DNA from: Meiothermus taiwanensis DSM 14542
GTDB taxonomy: Bacteria; Deinococcota; Deinococci; Deinococcales; Thermaceae
Reading direction: 5' to 3'
DNA: 64,000 bases
Assembly (NCBI GenBank): GCA_000482765.1
Contig: AXWR01000004.1
Coordinates: forward strand, 62,001-126,000
The notes below the pieces were generated by a model. It saw only the letters and a list, made by a program, of their open reading frames with translations. It made no database searches and was not told the origin of the DNA. Both the position numbers and the translations under genes were made by a program. Of this stretch, positions 16,778-25,669 are shown piece by piece. The first letter of the stretch is position 1; each line of letters begins with the position of its first letter.

Positions 16778-19003
16778 ATGACCTTGCCCTACCCCATCAT
16801 CCTGGTGAGCTCTATCCTGGCGGTTGCGGCTGCGTACGCCTTAGACCGGGAGGGCATTCATGCGCTGCCGTGGATGATGTTTTTTATCGCAGTGGCCGCC
16901 AGCGCCTACGGATTCAGGGTGGGGCTGGCCTCGGCCCTGGGTTCGCTGGCGGTACTGATTTTTTTTCGTACAACCCTGCTGGATTACCTGGTCATGGGGT
17001 TTATCCTGCTGTTATCGGCCTACCTGGCTGATCAGGTGGGGCGTAGCCTGCGAAAAGCGCACCAGCAGGCCCAGCAGATGGCACAGCTGCAGGATGTCTT
17101 TCTGCAGGGCCTCGAGGTCGTCCCCCGCTTTGGAAACCGCGAGCAGCTCCTGCGCCAACTCCCTGCCATGCTCGCCCAGCTACTGCAGGGTAGCCGGCTC
17201 CTGGTCTGGGTTCCTTCGGGTACCGGCCAGCTATCCTTGCTGGAAGATCCGGGGACCCGGCCGCCCGAGGCCCCCAGCCCGCTGGTGCAGCAGGCTTGGC
17301 AGTTGCCAGGCCAGGTTCATTGGAATGCCCAAAGCGCGCAGGATCGCCGGAGGGCTTCCCCATTGGGCTGGTGGGTGCCTGTTGCACAACCGGAGCTCCA
17401 CGAGCTGGCCGTGGCCTTGCGAATACGCGATGAAACCGTGGCGGTCTTGCAGTTTCTGAGCAAAGACGCCTGGCAGCAGCAGGAGCGTGAGCTGTTTTTC
17501 CGCCTGGCCCAGGCCATTAGCCGGCAGCTCGAGCACCTGCACAACCTCGAGCTGCGCCGTCTCTTGCTGAAGGTGGCCGACCATCTGGCCTCGGCCAGCG
17601 ATAAGCACAGGATTGCCGACGACGCGCTGCGTTTTTTGATGTCGGCGCTGGATATGGAAGCCGGAGCGGTTTTCCAATACCGCCAGGGGGCCATGCACGG
17701 GCTGGCCTGGCGCATCCCCAGAGAGCTAAGGCCTCAGCTTACGCCGCTGACCCGCAAGCTCCCCTACAACCACGGGTTGACCTGGCGGGCTTACCAGTCG
17801 GGGGCTGCGCAATTCTTTGAAAATTACTCGAGCCTTCCCGAGGCCATCCCGGAGCTGCAAGCGCTGGGCTTTGAGAGTGTCGTGGCCTACCCGGTTCACA
17901 CCCGCGACGCCATGAAAGGTCGGGTGGTGCTGGTGCTGGGCAGTCGAAAGCCGGTGGCCTGGACGCGCAGCCGCAAAGAGATACTCCTGGGGGTGGAACG
18001 CCTGATCAGTTCGGCCCTGGAGCGAGTGCTGCTCGAGGAGCTTCACCAGCGGATCACCCGGCTGCTCACCGAGGCCTGGTCCTACCCCTCACAACAGGTG
18101 CACCAGCACATCCTCGAGGCCGCTGTGGAATTGGTACCCGGCAGCGATGCGGGCAGTCTGTGGATGCGCGAAGGGGATGAATACGTCTGCCAGGCGGCAA
18201 TTGGCCCGGTATGGGCCTGCGAACAGCGCTGGAGCGAGGCGGCTTTTTTGGAATGGTATGGTCTCGCTAGAAGCCTGGCCCTGCGAGGCCAGCCCCGTAT
18301 CCTTTACCAGACACAGCTTTTGCCAGAGGGCTGTGCGGTGAATTTGTGCTTGCCGGTAAGCCACCAGGGAAAGGTGCTGGCTTATCTGAATCTGGATAAC
18401 CTTCACGACAGCGAGGCCTTTGCTGAGGACTCCCTCAACGCCGTGCAGCTCTTCTCCACTCCGATTGCCACGCTGATCCGCGAACTGCAAAGCCGCGAAG
18501 CCATGGAAAAAGCCGCCCTCACCGACAGCCTCACGGGCCTGTACAACCGCCGGGCCTTCGATCGGCGTCTCAAGGAAGAGTGTGAGCGGGCAGCCCGCTA
18601 CCAGTACCCCCTCACTTTGTTGGTGGTGGATCTCAAAAACTTTAAGCCCATCAACGACCGCCTCGGCCATGTGATGGGCGATCAGGCCCTGATGGCGGTG
18701 GCTCGAGCACTTAGCCAGACCCAGCGGGCCGGCGATATGGTCTTCCGCTGGGGTGGGGATGAGTTTGCAGTGCTGCTGCCTCAGACGCCCAAGGAGGTGG
18801 CCGGGGTGGTAGGGGCCCGGATCCTCGAGGCCATCTCGAAGATCTGCCTGGGCGGGGTTTGCCTTTCGGCCAACATCGGCTATGCCAGTTTCCCCGCAGA
18901 AGCCCAGACGGCTGAAGCCCTTCTGCAGCTGGCCGACCAACGAATGTACGCCGACAAAAACGGAACTTCGCCCAAAACCAGCACCGACGGGCTCGAGGGA
19001 TAG
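16778..19003 (+). CDS. Membrane GAF-GGDEF diguanylate cyclase
   Basis: 741 residues. About four hydrophobic segments occupy residues 3-92, followed by a short coiled coil, GAF-like sensory regions (about 115-235, 265-410 and 430-570) and a GGDEF domain that starts with LTDSLTGLYNRRAF near residue 580. The catalytic motif GGDEF is intact near residue 660, and RAGD five residues before it is a complete inhibitory I-site. It should make cyclic di-GMP with product feedback. It is divergent from the SLH surface-protein gene; a link to surface behaviour is speculation. Confidence 0.9.
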   Translation: MTLPYPIILVSSILAVAAAYALDREGIHALPWMMFFIAVAASAYGFRVGLASALGSLAVLIFFRTTLLDYLVMGFILLLSAYLADQVGRSLRKAHQQAQQMAQLQDVFLQGLEVVPRFGNREQLLRQLPAMLAQLLQGSRLLVWVPSGTGQLSLLEDPGTRPPEAPSPLVQQAWQLPGQVHWNAQSAQDRRRASPLGWWVPVAQPELHELAVALRIRDETVAVLQFLSKDAWQQQERELFFRLAQAISRQLEHLHNLELRRLLLKVADHLASASDKHRIADDALRFLMSALDMEAGAVFQYRQGAMHGLAWRIPRELRPQLTPLTRKLPYNHGLTWRAYQSGAAQFFENYSSLPEAIPELQALGFESVVAYPVHTRDAMKGRVVLVLGSRKPVAWTRSRKEILLGVERLISSALERVLLEELHQRITRLLTEAWSYPSQQVHQHILEAAVELVPGSDAGSLWMREGDEYVCQAAIGPVWACEQRWSEAAFLEWYGLARSLALRGQPRILYQTQLLPEGCAVNLCLPVSHQGKVLAYLNLDNLHDSEAFAEDSLNAVQLFSTPIATLIRELQSREAMEKAALTDSLTGLYNRRAFDRRLKEECERAARYQYPLTLLVVDLKNFKPINDRLGHVMGDQALMAVARALSQTQRAGDMVFRWGGDEFAVLLPQTPKEVAGVVGARILEAISKICLGGVCLSANIGYASFPAEAQTAEALLQLADQRMYADKNGTSPKTSTDGLEG

Positions 19004-19041
19004 GGCACCTGCGCTTTAGCCCAGGCCGGCCTGGCCCGGCT

Positions 19042-19047
19042 TAGAAT
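19042..19047 (+). promoter_or_regulatory. -10 box of hisS (leaderless)
   Basis: TAGAAT seven bases before ATG 19055. The box contains an in-frame upstream ATG (19046), which therefore cannot be the start of a transcript initiated here. Confidence 0.55.
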
Positions 19048-19054
19048 GGGGCTT

Positions 19055-20341
19055 ATGTTGAAGGCCGTTCCCGGAACCAACGACATCTTTGCCCAGGCCA
19101 AGGAATACCCTTTTCGCGAGCCGGTTTTTCGCTACATTGTATCCACCGCCGAGGAAGTCCTGCGCGGGGCTGGGGCTCAGATGGTTTACACCCCCATTTT
19201 CGAGTACCTCGAGGTCTTTCAAAAAGGGGTGGGGCTCACCTCCGACATCGTGGTCAAAAAAGAGATGTTCGTGTTTGAGGATCGGGGGGGGCGGCTTCTG
19301 GCGCTGCGCCCTGAACCAACTGCATCCATCGTGCGGGCCTACAACGAGCACGGCATGAAGGTCTGGCCGCAGCCGGTTCGGTTGTTCACCTGGGGGCCCA
19401 TTTTTCGCGGCGAGCGTCAGCAGAAGGGGCGTTATAAACAGTTTCACCAGGTCGATTACGAGGCCCTGGGTTTGTCGGATCCCTTGCTGGATGCCGAGGC
19501 CATTGCACTGATGGTGCGAATCTACAAAACCCTTGGCCTCAAGCACCTCGAGGTCAAGCTGGGCTCGGTGGGCGACCCCGAGGATCGCCTGCGCTATAAC
19601 CAGTACCTGAGGGAGCTTTTTGGCCCTTATGCCAAGGATTTATCGGAGGACTCGAGGGTTCGGGTCGAAGCCAATCCCATGCGCATCCTGGACTCCAAGA
19701 GTGAACGCGACCAGGCCCTCATCGCCGAACTACAGCCCAAGCCCATGCTGGCCTTTCTGGGCCCGGCGGCGCAAAAATTTCACCAGCAGGTATGCAACTA
19801 CCTCGATCGACTGGGGGTTGCCTACACGGTGGATCCAAATCTGGTGCGGGGCCTGGACTACTACGTCCGCACCGCCTGGGAGGTGCACCACGCCGGTATT
19901 GGGGCCAAGTCGGCCCTGGGGGGCGGTGGTCGCTACGATGGCCTCTCGGAGATGCTGGGGGGCCCGCCGGTGCCCGGCGTGGGCTTTGGCATCGGCATCG
20001 AACGGTTGGCGATTGCCCTCGAGCAGGAGGGGGTGGCCTTGCCAGCCGACCCCTGCCCTACCCTCTACCTGGCCCCCCTGGACGAGGCGGCTAAAATCGA
20101 GGTGCTGGCCCTGGCCGAGCAGCTCCGGCCTAAAGTTAACGTGGAGATCGGCTATACCCCCAAAAGCCCGCGCAAGGCCCTCGAGGAGGCCCTCAAGAAA
20201 GGAGCCCGCTATGTGGGCTTCATCGGCGAGGATGAACGGGCTCGAGGGGTGGTTACCCTGAAACACCTGGAAACCGGTGAGCAAAGGGCGCTCGAGCCCC
20301 TGCAGCTTCACAGCCTGTTCGAGGGCCCGGAGATAAAGTGA
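19055..20341 (+). CDS. hisS: Histidyl-tRNA synthetase
   Basis: 428 residues, class II synthetase. It begins LKAVPGTNDIF and carries the histidine-binding motif LVRGLDYYVRTAWEV, then GGGGRYDGL, motif 3 (FGIGIERL) and a C-terminal anticodon-binding domain. It charges tRNA-His; a tRNA-His gene is at 31399. ATG 19055 is preferred because the -10 box overlaps the upstream ATG. aspS follows on the same strand but has its own promoter. Confidence 0.96.
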   Translation: MLKAVPGTNDIFAQAKEYPFREPVFRYIVSTAEEVLRGAGAQMVYTPIFEYLEVFQKGVGLTSDIVVKKEMFVFEDRGGRLLALRPEPTASIVRAYNEHGMKVWPQPVRLFTWGPIFRGERQQKGRYKQFHQVDYEALGLSDPLLDAEAIALMVRIYKTLGLKHLEVKLGSVGDPEDRLRYNQYLRELFGPYAKDLSEDSRVRVEANPMRILDSKSERDQALIAELQPKPMLAFLGPAAQKFHQQVCNYLDRLGVAYTVDPNLVRGLDYYVRTAWEVHHAGIGAKSALGGGGRYDGLSEMLGGPPVPGVGFGIGIERLAIALEQEGVALPADPCPTLYLAPLDEAAKIEVLALAEQLRPKVNVEIGYTPKSPRKALEEALKKGARYVGFIGEDERARGVVTLKHLETGEQRALEPLQLHSLFEGPEIK

Positions 20342-20413
20342 TACCGGATTCGGAAAGACGGGCATTCTGACTCCTGGCGCCCACTTATTTGGCGCTGAAC
20401 TGATCAGGTGATA
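20341..20413. repeat. Dispersed palindromic repeat, partial copy
   Basis: Begins ATACCGGATTCGG, the terminal sequence of the repeat family best seen at 57438, right after the hisS stop. The far end (ATCAGGTGAT) is degenerate. It contains TGGCGCCCA / TTTGGCGCTGA, a weak internal inverted repeat. Confidence 0.45.
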
Positions 20414-20424
20414 TTTTGTTATAT

Positions 20425-20452
20425 ATTTCACGATAAAAAGTGCTCGTGATAA
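20425..20452. promoter_or_regulatory. TTCACGA palindrome, copy C
   Basis: ATTTCACGA and TCGTGATAA around a 10-base spacer, in very AT-rich DNA 22 bases upstream of the aspS -35 box. Its reverse complement matches copy B through the spacer as well. The position, centred about 70 bases before the aspS start, would suit an activator or a distal operator. Confidence 0.62.
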
Positions 20453-20474
20453 AAATATTTGCCACACTTCGATT

Positions 20475-20502
20475 TTGATAACTTTTCACAAAAAGGTATG
20501 CT
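20475..20502 (+). promoter_or_regulatory. aspS promoter (leaderless)
   Basis: -35 TTGATA (20475-20480), a 16-base spacer, -10 TATGCT (20497-20502), then seven bases to ATG 20510. This is one of the clearest sigma-A promoters in the window. Confidence 0.75.
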
Positions 20503-20509
20503 AAAGCCT

Positions 20510-22252
20510 ATGCGTCGTACGCTTTACTGTGGGGAGTTACGCGAACATCATGCCGGTCAAAAGGTGGTACTGGAAGGCTGGGTTAACCGCAGGCGCAACC
20601 TGGGTGGCCTGATTTTTATAGACCTGCGCGACCGTGAAGGACTGGCCCAGGTGGTGGTCAACCCCGAGGCCTCCTGTTTTAGCGAGGCCGACCGGGTACG
20701 GGCTGAGTGGGTGATTCGCGTGGAAGGCTCGGTGCGACTTCGCCCGGCTGATCAGGTCAACACCAAACTCGCCACCGGGGCGGTGGAGGTCATCGCCGAA
20801 CGCATCGAGGTGCTGGCCGAGGCCAAAACCCCACCCTTCCCCATCGATGCGGGCTGGCGCGGCGAAGACGATCCACACGTGGGTGAAGAGGTGCGGCTCA
20901 GAAACCGGGTGGTGGATCTGCGGCGCAGGCGCCTGCACCACAACCTGCGGCTACGGCATAAGGTGATTGCGGCAATTTATCGCTTCCTGGACGCGCGTGG
21001 GTTTATCAGTGTGGAGACCCCCTACCTCACCCGCTCGACCCCCGAAGGCGCACGGGACTTTCTGGTGCCCTCGAGGCTGGAACCCGGCCACTTTTACGCA
21101 CTGCCCCAGTCGCCCCAGCTTTTTAAGCAGATGCTGATGGTGGCCGGCTACGACCGCTACTTCCAGATTGCCCGCTGCTTCCGCGACGAGGATCTGCGGG
21201 CCGACCGCCAGCCCGACTTCACCCAGCTCGACATGGAGATGTCGTTTGTAACCCAGGAGGATATCATCGCGCTCAACGAGGAGCTGGCCGCTTTCATCCT
21301 GCGCGAGACCCTGGGCCAGGAACCCACCCTCCCCTTCCCCCGCCTGACCTATGCCGAGGTGATGAACCGCTATGGCTCCGACAAGCCCGACCTGCGCTTT
21401 GGGCTGGAGCTACAGGACGTAACCGAGGCCTTTAAGGGGGGTGAGTTTCGCGCGTTCGCCGGGGCCGAGGTGGTCAAGGCCCTGGTGGTGCCGGGCCTGC
21501 TCTCCCGCCGGGAGATCGAGGAGCTCGAGACCACGGCAAAAAGCAAAGGCGCCGCCGGCCTGGCCTGGGCGCGGTTCGAAAACGGGGCGCTATCGGGCGG
21601 GATTGCCCGCTACATCCCCCCCCATCTACCCGAACAGCTGGGCCTCACCCAGGGGCAGACCCTGCTCTTGGTGGCCGGCCCATGGCGCAAGACCGTCGAG
21701 GGCCTGGGAGCGGTGCGGCTGGAGCTTGGGCGGCGGCTTGGCCTGATTAAGCCGGGCTTTAAATTCCTGTGGGTGGTGGACTTCCCCCTGCTGGAATGGG
21801 ATGAGGAAGCAAGCCGCTGGACTTATATGCACCACCCTTTCACCAGCCCCAACCTAGAAGACCTGCACCTGCTGGACACCGACCCCGGTCGGGTGCGGGC
21901 CTATGCCTACGATTTCGTGCTCAACGGCAGCGAGATCGGGGGTGGCTCCATTCGTATTCATCGCCGCGACCTGCAGGAGCGTATGTTCACCTTGCTGGGC
22001 ATCAGCCCGGAGGAAGCCCAGCAGAAGTTTGGCTTCCTGCTCGAGGCGCTATCCTACGGTGCACCGCCCCACGGGGGAATTGCCTGGGGGCTGGATCGTT
22101 TCGTGGCCCATCTAGCCGGCGAGGAATCGATTCGTGAGGTGATCGCCTTTCCCAAAAACAAAGAGGGCAAGGAGACCCTCACCGGCGCCCCCGCCCCGGT
22201 GGATGAGGCCCAGCTGGCCGCAGTGGGACTGGCTGTGCGGAGCAAGGTATGA
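20510..22252 (+). CDS. aspS: Aspartyl-tRNA synthetase (bacterial type)
   Basis: 580 residues: an N-terminal OB-fold anticodon-binding domain (about 1-110), the class II core with [24 protein letters not shown] motif 2 surroundings, [11 protein letters not shown], and [20 protein letters not shown], plus the GAD insertion domain of bacterial AspRS (about 285-420). Motif 3 is [12 protein letters not shown]. It charges tRNA-Asp. ATG 20510 is set by the conserved N-terminus [16 protein letters not shown] and the promoter. The GAD insert marks it as the discriminating bacterial enzyme, not the archaeal-type second AspRS that relatives also carry. Confidence 0.96.
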   Translation: MRRTLYCGELREHHAGQKVVLEGWVNRRRNLGGLIFIDLRDREGLAQVVVNPEASCFSEADRVRAEWVIRVEGSVRLRPADQVNTKLATGAVEVIAERIEVLAEAKTPPFPIDAGWRGEDDPHVGEEVRLRNRVVDLRRRRLHHNLRLRHKVIAAIYRFLDARGFISVETPYLTRSTPEGARDFLVPSRLEPGHFYALPQSPQLFKQMLMVAGYDRYFQIARCFRDEDLRADRQPDFTQLDMEMSFVTQEDIIALNEELAAFILRETLGQEPTLPFPRLTYAEVMNRYGSDKPDLRFGLELQDVTEAFKGGEFRAFAGAEVVKALVVPGLLSRREIEELETTAKSKGAAGLAWARFENGALSGGIARYIPPHLPEQLGLTQGQTLLLVAGPWRKTVEGLGAVRLELGRRLGLIKPGFKFLWVVDFPLLEWDEEASRWTYMHHPFTSPNLEDLHLLDTDPGRVRAYAYDFVLNGSEIGGGSIRIHRRDLQERMFTLLGISPEEAQQKFGFLLEALSYGAPPHGGIAWGLDRFVAHLAGEESIREVIAFPKNKEGKETLTGAPAPVDEAQLAAVGLAVRSKV

Positions 22253-22294
22253 GCGAACGGTGGGGCATATTTGCAAACACGCATGGGGTGAGGC

Positions 22295-23206
22295 ATGTCT
22301 AGGGAGGGTCGGCGCATATCCTACCAGCTGGCCGATGCTTTTACCGAGGTGCCGGGCGGCGGCAACCGGGTTGCCTTGGTACTGGATGCGCGGGGCCTCA
22401 CCACCGAGGAGATGCAGCAGGTGGCCGCCAAACTGGGACAGCCCCAGGCCGCTTTTGTAACCCACCGGGAGGGCAGTGCTTTCGAAGTACGCTTCTTCGC
22501 GGCCAATGGTGAGGTGGAGTTCAGCGGGCATGCCGCGGTGGCCCTGGCCGTTGCCCTATCGAGGGAAGTGGAGTCCTCCAGCGATCCGCGAAAGCTTTAC
22601 TTCCGCACCATTGGGGAGTCGCTTTTGGTTGAGGTGGCCGATCGACGGGCTACGGTGCAAAGCCCCAGCCCTCGCTTCCGCGACCCCCCTCCCTGGAAAA
22701 CCCTGCAAGAGATCATCGAGGTGATGGGGGCCAACGAGCGCTATATACACCGTGGGCTGCCCTACGGCATCACATTCACCGGCTTGTGGACACTTTTTAT
22801 GCCACTGGTGGCCCCCGGGCTGGTGGATGCCCTCGAGCCCGACATGGAGCAGCTGGCCGAGCTCTCCGACGCGCTCGAGGTGGCCACCATTCACGCCTAC
22901 GCGCCTTACGGCCCCCGCCGCTTTTATGCACGCACCTTTGCCCCGGCCCTGGGCATCCCCGAGGATCCCGTGACCGGTTCGCCCAACGCAGCCCTTGGTG
23001 CCCTGCTGGCCCGCGCCGGGGTGGTGCCCCGCTGGGAGGGCGAGGTATCCCTGAGCGTTACCCAGGGCCACCGCATGGGCGGCCCCGGCCAGGTAGAGGT
23101 GCGGGTTTCCTACGGCCCTGCGGGCAACATTCTAGGGGTGTTCATCGGGGGTACGGCGGTGGTGGCCGAGCATGGGGTGGTAGAGCTGGGCGGAAGCCCC
23201 AACTAA
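22295..23206 (+). CDS. PhzF-family isomerase-like protein
   Basis: 303 residues of the PhzF/YddE fold (two diaminopimelate-epimerase-like halves). It opens with YQLADAFTEVPGGGNRVALVLDA and has the catalytic glutamate region of the family and EVEFSGHAAVALAVAL, the FxGHA motif that binds the substrate. A second-half motif EDPVTGSPNAALGALL is also typical. The family includes isomerases of unknown substrate; no phenazine genes are nearby, so a phenazine role should not be inferred. It starts 42 bases after aspS. Confidence 0.88.
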   Translation: MSREGRRISYQLADAFTEVPGGGNRVALVLDARGLTTEEMQQVAAKLGQPQAAFVTHREGSAFEVRFFAANGEVEFSGHAAVALAVALSREVESSSDPRKLYFRTIGESLLVEVADRRATVQSPSPRFRDPPPWKTLQEIIEVMGANERYIHRGLPYGITFTGLWTLFMPLVAPGLVDALEPDMEQLAELSDALEVATIHAYAPYGPRRFYARTFAPALGIPEDPVTGSPNAALGALLARAGVVPRWEGEVSLSVTQGHRMGGPGQVEVRVSYGPAGNILGVFIGGTAVVAEHGVVELGGSPN

Positions 23207-23265
23207 GCACCGGGATATCTTTTTGCATCCGGAAATCAGCAAAACACTTACAGGCGTGCAGACTT

Positions 23266-24105
23266 ATGACCCAGAAGATACCCCAGCAAACCACAGCCCC
23301 GTCCATCCAACTGGCTCTAATCGATATCGACGGCACCCTCTTTGGGCCCCAGGGCGTACCCGAGTGCGCCTGGCAAGCCGCCCAGCGGGCTCGAGCCGCC
23401 GGCTTGCACCTGAGTATCTGCACTGGACGTCCCGGGCGAGGATTCGCGCTTGAGTATGCCAAGCGGCTGGATCCTGCGGGCCTGCACATTTTCGAGTCTG
23501 GGGCTGTGGTGCTCTCCGGACAGGGTGAGGTGCTACAGGCCGCTGCCCTACCGCCGTCGATCTATCAAAGGCTCCTGGCCCTGGGCCGATCCCACGGGCT
23601 ACCGCTCGAGGTGTATACCGCTGAGGGCGGCTTTTATCGTGAAAGCCAGCACCCCGATCTGGTGTACCACGAAAGCATGCTGGGCTGCCCGGCTGTCATG
23701 CGCAGTTTAGACAATGTGGGTGAGCAGGTGGTGCGGGTGCAGTTCGTCTGGCGGGACTCCCCTAGCTGGCAGCTGGCGCGCGCACAAATTGCTCAGATGC
23801 CAGAAGTAGAGCTGCACGAGGCCACCAGCCCGGGCATGCCGGGGGTGGGTTTCAGTTCGGTCACAGCTGCCGGCGTCTCTAAACGGGCAGCGGCCGAGTG
23901 GGTGGCAGCCCGGCTGGGCCTGGATCTGAGTCGGTGTGCCATGGTGGGCGATGGCGAAAACGACCTCGAGCTAATCCAGGCGGCGGGTTTAGGCATTGCC
24001 ATGGGGAATGCGCCGGAGCTGGTTAAGCGAGCAGCAAAACGGGTGGTTGGGCCAGCGGAGGCCTGCGGACTCGAACAGGCCCTGGCGATAATCATGCAAT
24101 GGTAA
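23266..24105 (+). CDS. HAD-superfamily (Cof/IIB) phosphatase
   Basis: 279 residues with all four HAD motifs: nucleophile motif DIDGTLF, the CTGRP motif II, a motif III lysine, and the motif IV GDGENDLELIQAAGLGIAMGNA. The IIB-type cap lies between motifs II and III. Likely a sugar-phosphate or nucleotide phosphatase; the substrate is unknown. The next gene is a clear paralogue (EYAKRLDPAGLHIFESGA against EYAKRLEPNGAHVFNDGA), so a local duplication occurred. The start is taken at ATG 23266 just before the conserved core. Confidence 0.88.
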   Translation: MTQKIPQQTTAPSIQLALIDIDGTLFGPQGVPECAWQAAQRARAAGLHLSICTGRPGRGFALEYAKRLDPAGLHIFESGAVVLSGQGEVLQAAALPPSIYQRLLALGRSHGLPLEVYTAEGGFYRESQHPDLVYHESMLGCPAVMRSLDNVGEQVVRVQFVWRDSPSWQLARAQIAQMPEVELHEATSPGMPGVGFSSVTAAGVSKRAAAEWVAARLGLDLSRCAMVGDGENDLELIQAAGLGIAMGNAPELVKRAAKRVVGPAEACGLEQALAIIMQW

Positions 24106-24120
24106 AAACTTGTGTTTATT

Positions 24121-24144
24121 TTCACGATAACTTATGTTCGTGAA
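24121..24144. promoter_or_regulatory. TTCACGA palindrome, copy D
   Basis: Perfect arms TTCACGA and TCGTGAA around TAACTTATGT. A TATCTA -10-like box (24149-24154) follows five bases later and ATG 24165 lies ten bases beyond, so the site overlaps the expected -35 region of a leaderless promoter, the place for a repressor. Confidence 0.65.
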
Positions 24145-24164
24145 AGTGCTATCTAAATACGCTC

Positions 24165-24983
24165 ATGATTAAACTTGTCGCACTCGACCTCGATGGAACC
24201 TTTTATGCCGGCCGCACCTTAGGTGTCCCCCCATCGGCCTGGGAGGCGGTGGAAAAAGGACGCCGCCATGGGCTTAAGTTCGCGGTATGCACGGGGCGGC
24301 CCCAGGGGGGGCATGGCCTCGAGTATGCCAAGCGCCTGGAGCCCAACGGGGCACATGTTTTCAACGACGGGGCCTCGGTCTGTGATGCGGCGGGCCGTCC
24401 CCTGGAGGCACATGCGCTGCCCCATCTTCCCGAGCTGGTTGGGCTGGCTCGAGCCCATGCCCTGCCCTTCGACCTGATGGGGGCCGAGGGGGGGCGCTAC
24501 TACGAGGAAGGGTTGATGCCCCCGGAGCTGCTATCGCACGTCGAGATCACCGGGGTTGAAGCCCGCTCAGCCCGCCTCGAGGAGATTGAAGAAACCCTGG
24601 TACGGCTGTGGTTCGTGGTCAGTGACCTAGGCCTGTGGGAGAGCATCAAGCCCGAGCTGATCCGCCTGCCTTTCATCGATTTGGCCGAGTACATCAGCCC
24701 CCGCGAGGTCATCGCTGGGGTTATTCGCAAAGGCGTCTCCAAGGCCACTGGCCTGCGCTGGCTGGCCCAGTACTACGGCCTGTCACTGAGCGAAATCGCC
24801 ATGATCGGCGACAGCCACAACGACCTCGAGGCCATCCGCGAGGCCGGGCTTGGCATCGCCATGGGCAATGCGGTAGACGATATCCGCACCGCCGCCAGGC
24901 ACGTCACCGGGCACGTGCGCGAAGATGGCTTTGCCGAAGCGATCGAGTACATTCTGGCGTACAACCGTCAAAACCAGTTGTAA
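24165..24983 (+). CDS. HAD-superfamily (Cof/IIB) phosphatase, tandem paralogue
   Basis: 272 residues with DLDGTFYAG (nucleophile Asp), CTGRP, a motif III lysine in RKGVSKATGLRWL and motif IV GDSHNDLEAIREAGLGIAMGNA. It is paralogous to the preceding HAD gene. The two differ in the cap region, which suggests different substrates. Copy D of the TTCACGA palindrome lies over its probable promoter, so the two HAD genes may be regulated separately. Confidence 0.88.
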   Translation: MIKLVALDLDGTFYAGRTLGVPPSAWEAVEKGRRHGLKFAVCTGRPQGGHGLEYAKRLEPNGAHVFNDGASVCDAAGRPLEAHALPHLPELVGLARAHALPFDLMGAEGGRYYEEGLMPPELLSHVEITGVEARSARLEEIEETLVRLWFVVSDLGLWESIKPELIRLPFIDLAEYISPREVIAGVIRKGVSKATGLRWLAQYYGLSLSEIAMIGDSHNDLEAIREAGLGIAMGNAVDDIRTAARHVTGHVREDGFAEAIEYILAYNRQNQL

Positions 24984-25061
24984 TACCAGATGGCGATACC
25001 GCCCCTTGGAAGGGGTGCTCTAGAATTCAAAAAGGCAGTCAACCATAAGCAAATCTGGTAT
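24983..25061. repeat. Dispersed palindromic repeat, short complete copy
   Basis: 79 bp bounded by perfect terminal inverted repeats ATACCAGAT and ATCTGGTAT. Inside are CGCCCCTTGGAAGGGGTG and AGAATTCAAAAAGGCAG, both recognisable in other copies. It overlaps the stop codon of the HAD gene. Confidence 0.65.
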
Positions 25062-25117
25062 ACAAGCCGGGATATTCTTCCCTTCGCAAACCCCGGCCCT
25101 GGCGCCAGTATGAATGC

Positions 25118-25606
25118 ATGTTCGGTATTCGCGACCGGGAACTCGGCGTGCTGGTTGCTTTGATGTTCGCGCCCTTTGGTCTGCAACTCCTGGGATGGGC
25201 CGGTACGCCGCTGGGTGGGGGGCCTTGTGGCGCTATCAGCCCGAACCAATGGCTGCTCGAGCAGCCTCAAGCCTTCTTTTATGCACAAATTATGCTGTGG
25301 GGCATCGCATTGCTTATGGCCACTGGGTTTTTCATTCTGATGCTGGGCTTCATGCACAATGGCATGGTGCCCAAAGCACAGGCCCGTCCGTTTGTCTGGA
25401 CAGGACAAGCCATCGGGGGCCTTACGGCCGCTATCTACGTGCTCACCCGCACCACCGGGCTGCCCACGCCAAGCCCCCTCGGCTGGCTGCTCTCCGGCGC
25501 TGAACCCATGGATGCGCTGGGGGCAATAATTCTGTTGGTGCTGGTGGCCCACGGCGTCTGGGCCCTACGCTGGCAAAAACGCGCCTATGCCCACCCTGTG
25601 CCGTAG
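25118..25606 (+). CDS. Four-helix membrane protein, unknown
   Basis: 162 residues with four strongly hydrophobic segments (about residues 10-28, 53-76, 91-108 and 133-151) and short loops; one loop is rich in glycine (GGGPCGAISPNQW). I do not recognise the family. It lies between the HAD genes and the polyamine genes without obvious co-transcription. The start ATG 25118 is the first in frame and leaves the first helix complete. Confidence 0.7.
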   Translation: MFGIRDRELGVLVALMFAPFGLQLLGWAGTPLGGGPCGAISPNQWLLEQPQAFFYAQIMLWGIALLMATGFFILMLGFMHNGMVPKAQARPFVWTGQAIGGLTAAIYVLTRTTGLPTPSPLGWLLSGAEPMDALGAIILLVLVAHGVWALRWQKRAYAHPVP

Positions 25607-25669
25607 CCCAGCCGCGACAGGCCCTGGATCGTTTCGCCGCTGCAAGTATCTATGTTAGGATATTTTGCC

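Noticed and set aside
22295..23206. Phenazine synthesis from the PhzF name
   Set aside because: No other phz genes are near; the family is broad and most members have other or unknown roles.
22786..24105. A 439-codon frame extending the first HAD gene upstream
   Set aside because: The first 160 codons are out of frame with the PhzF gene that covers them; only the part from 23266 has HAD similarity.
24983..25061. Repeats as a CRISPR array
   Set aside because: Units are dispersed over 43 kb, differ in length and are palindromic, with no spacers or cas genes.
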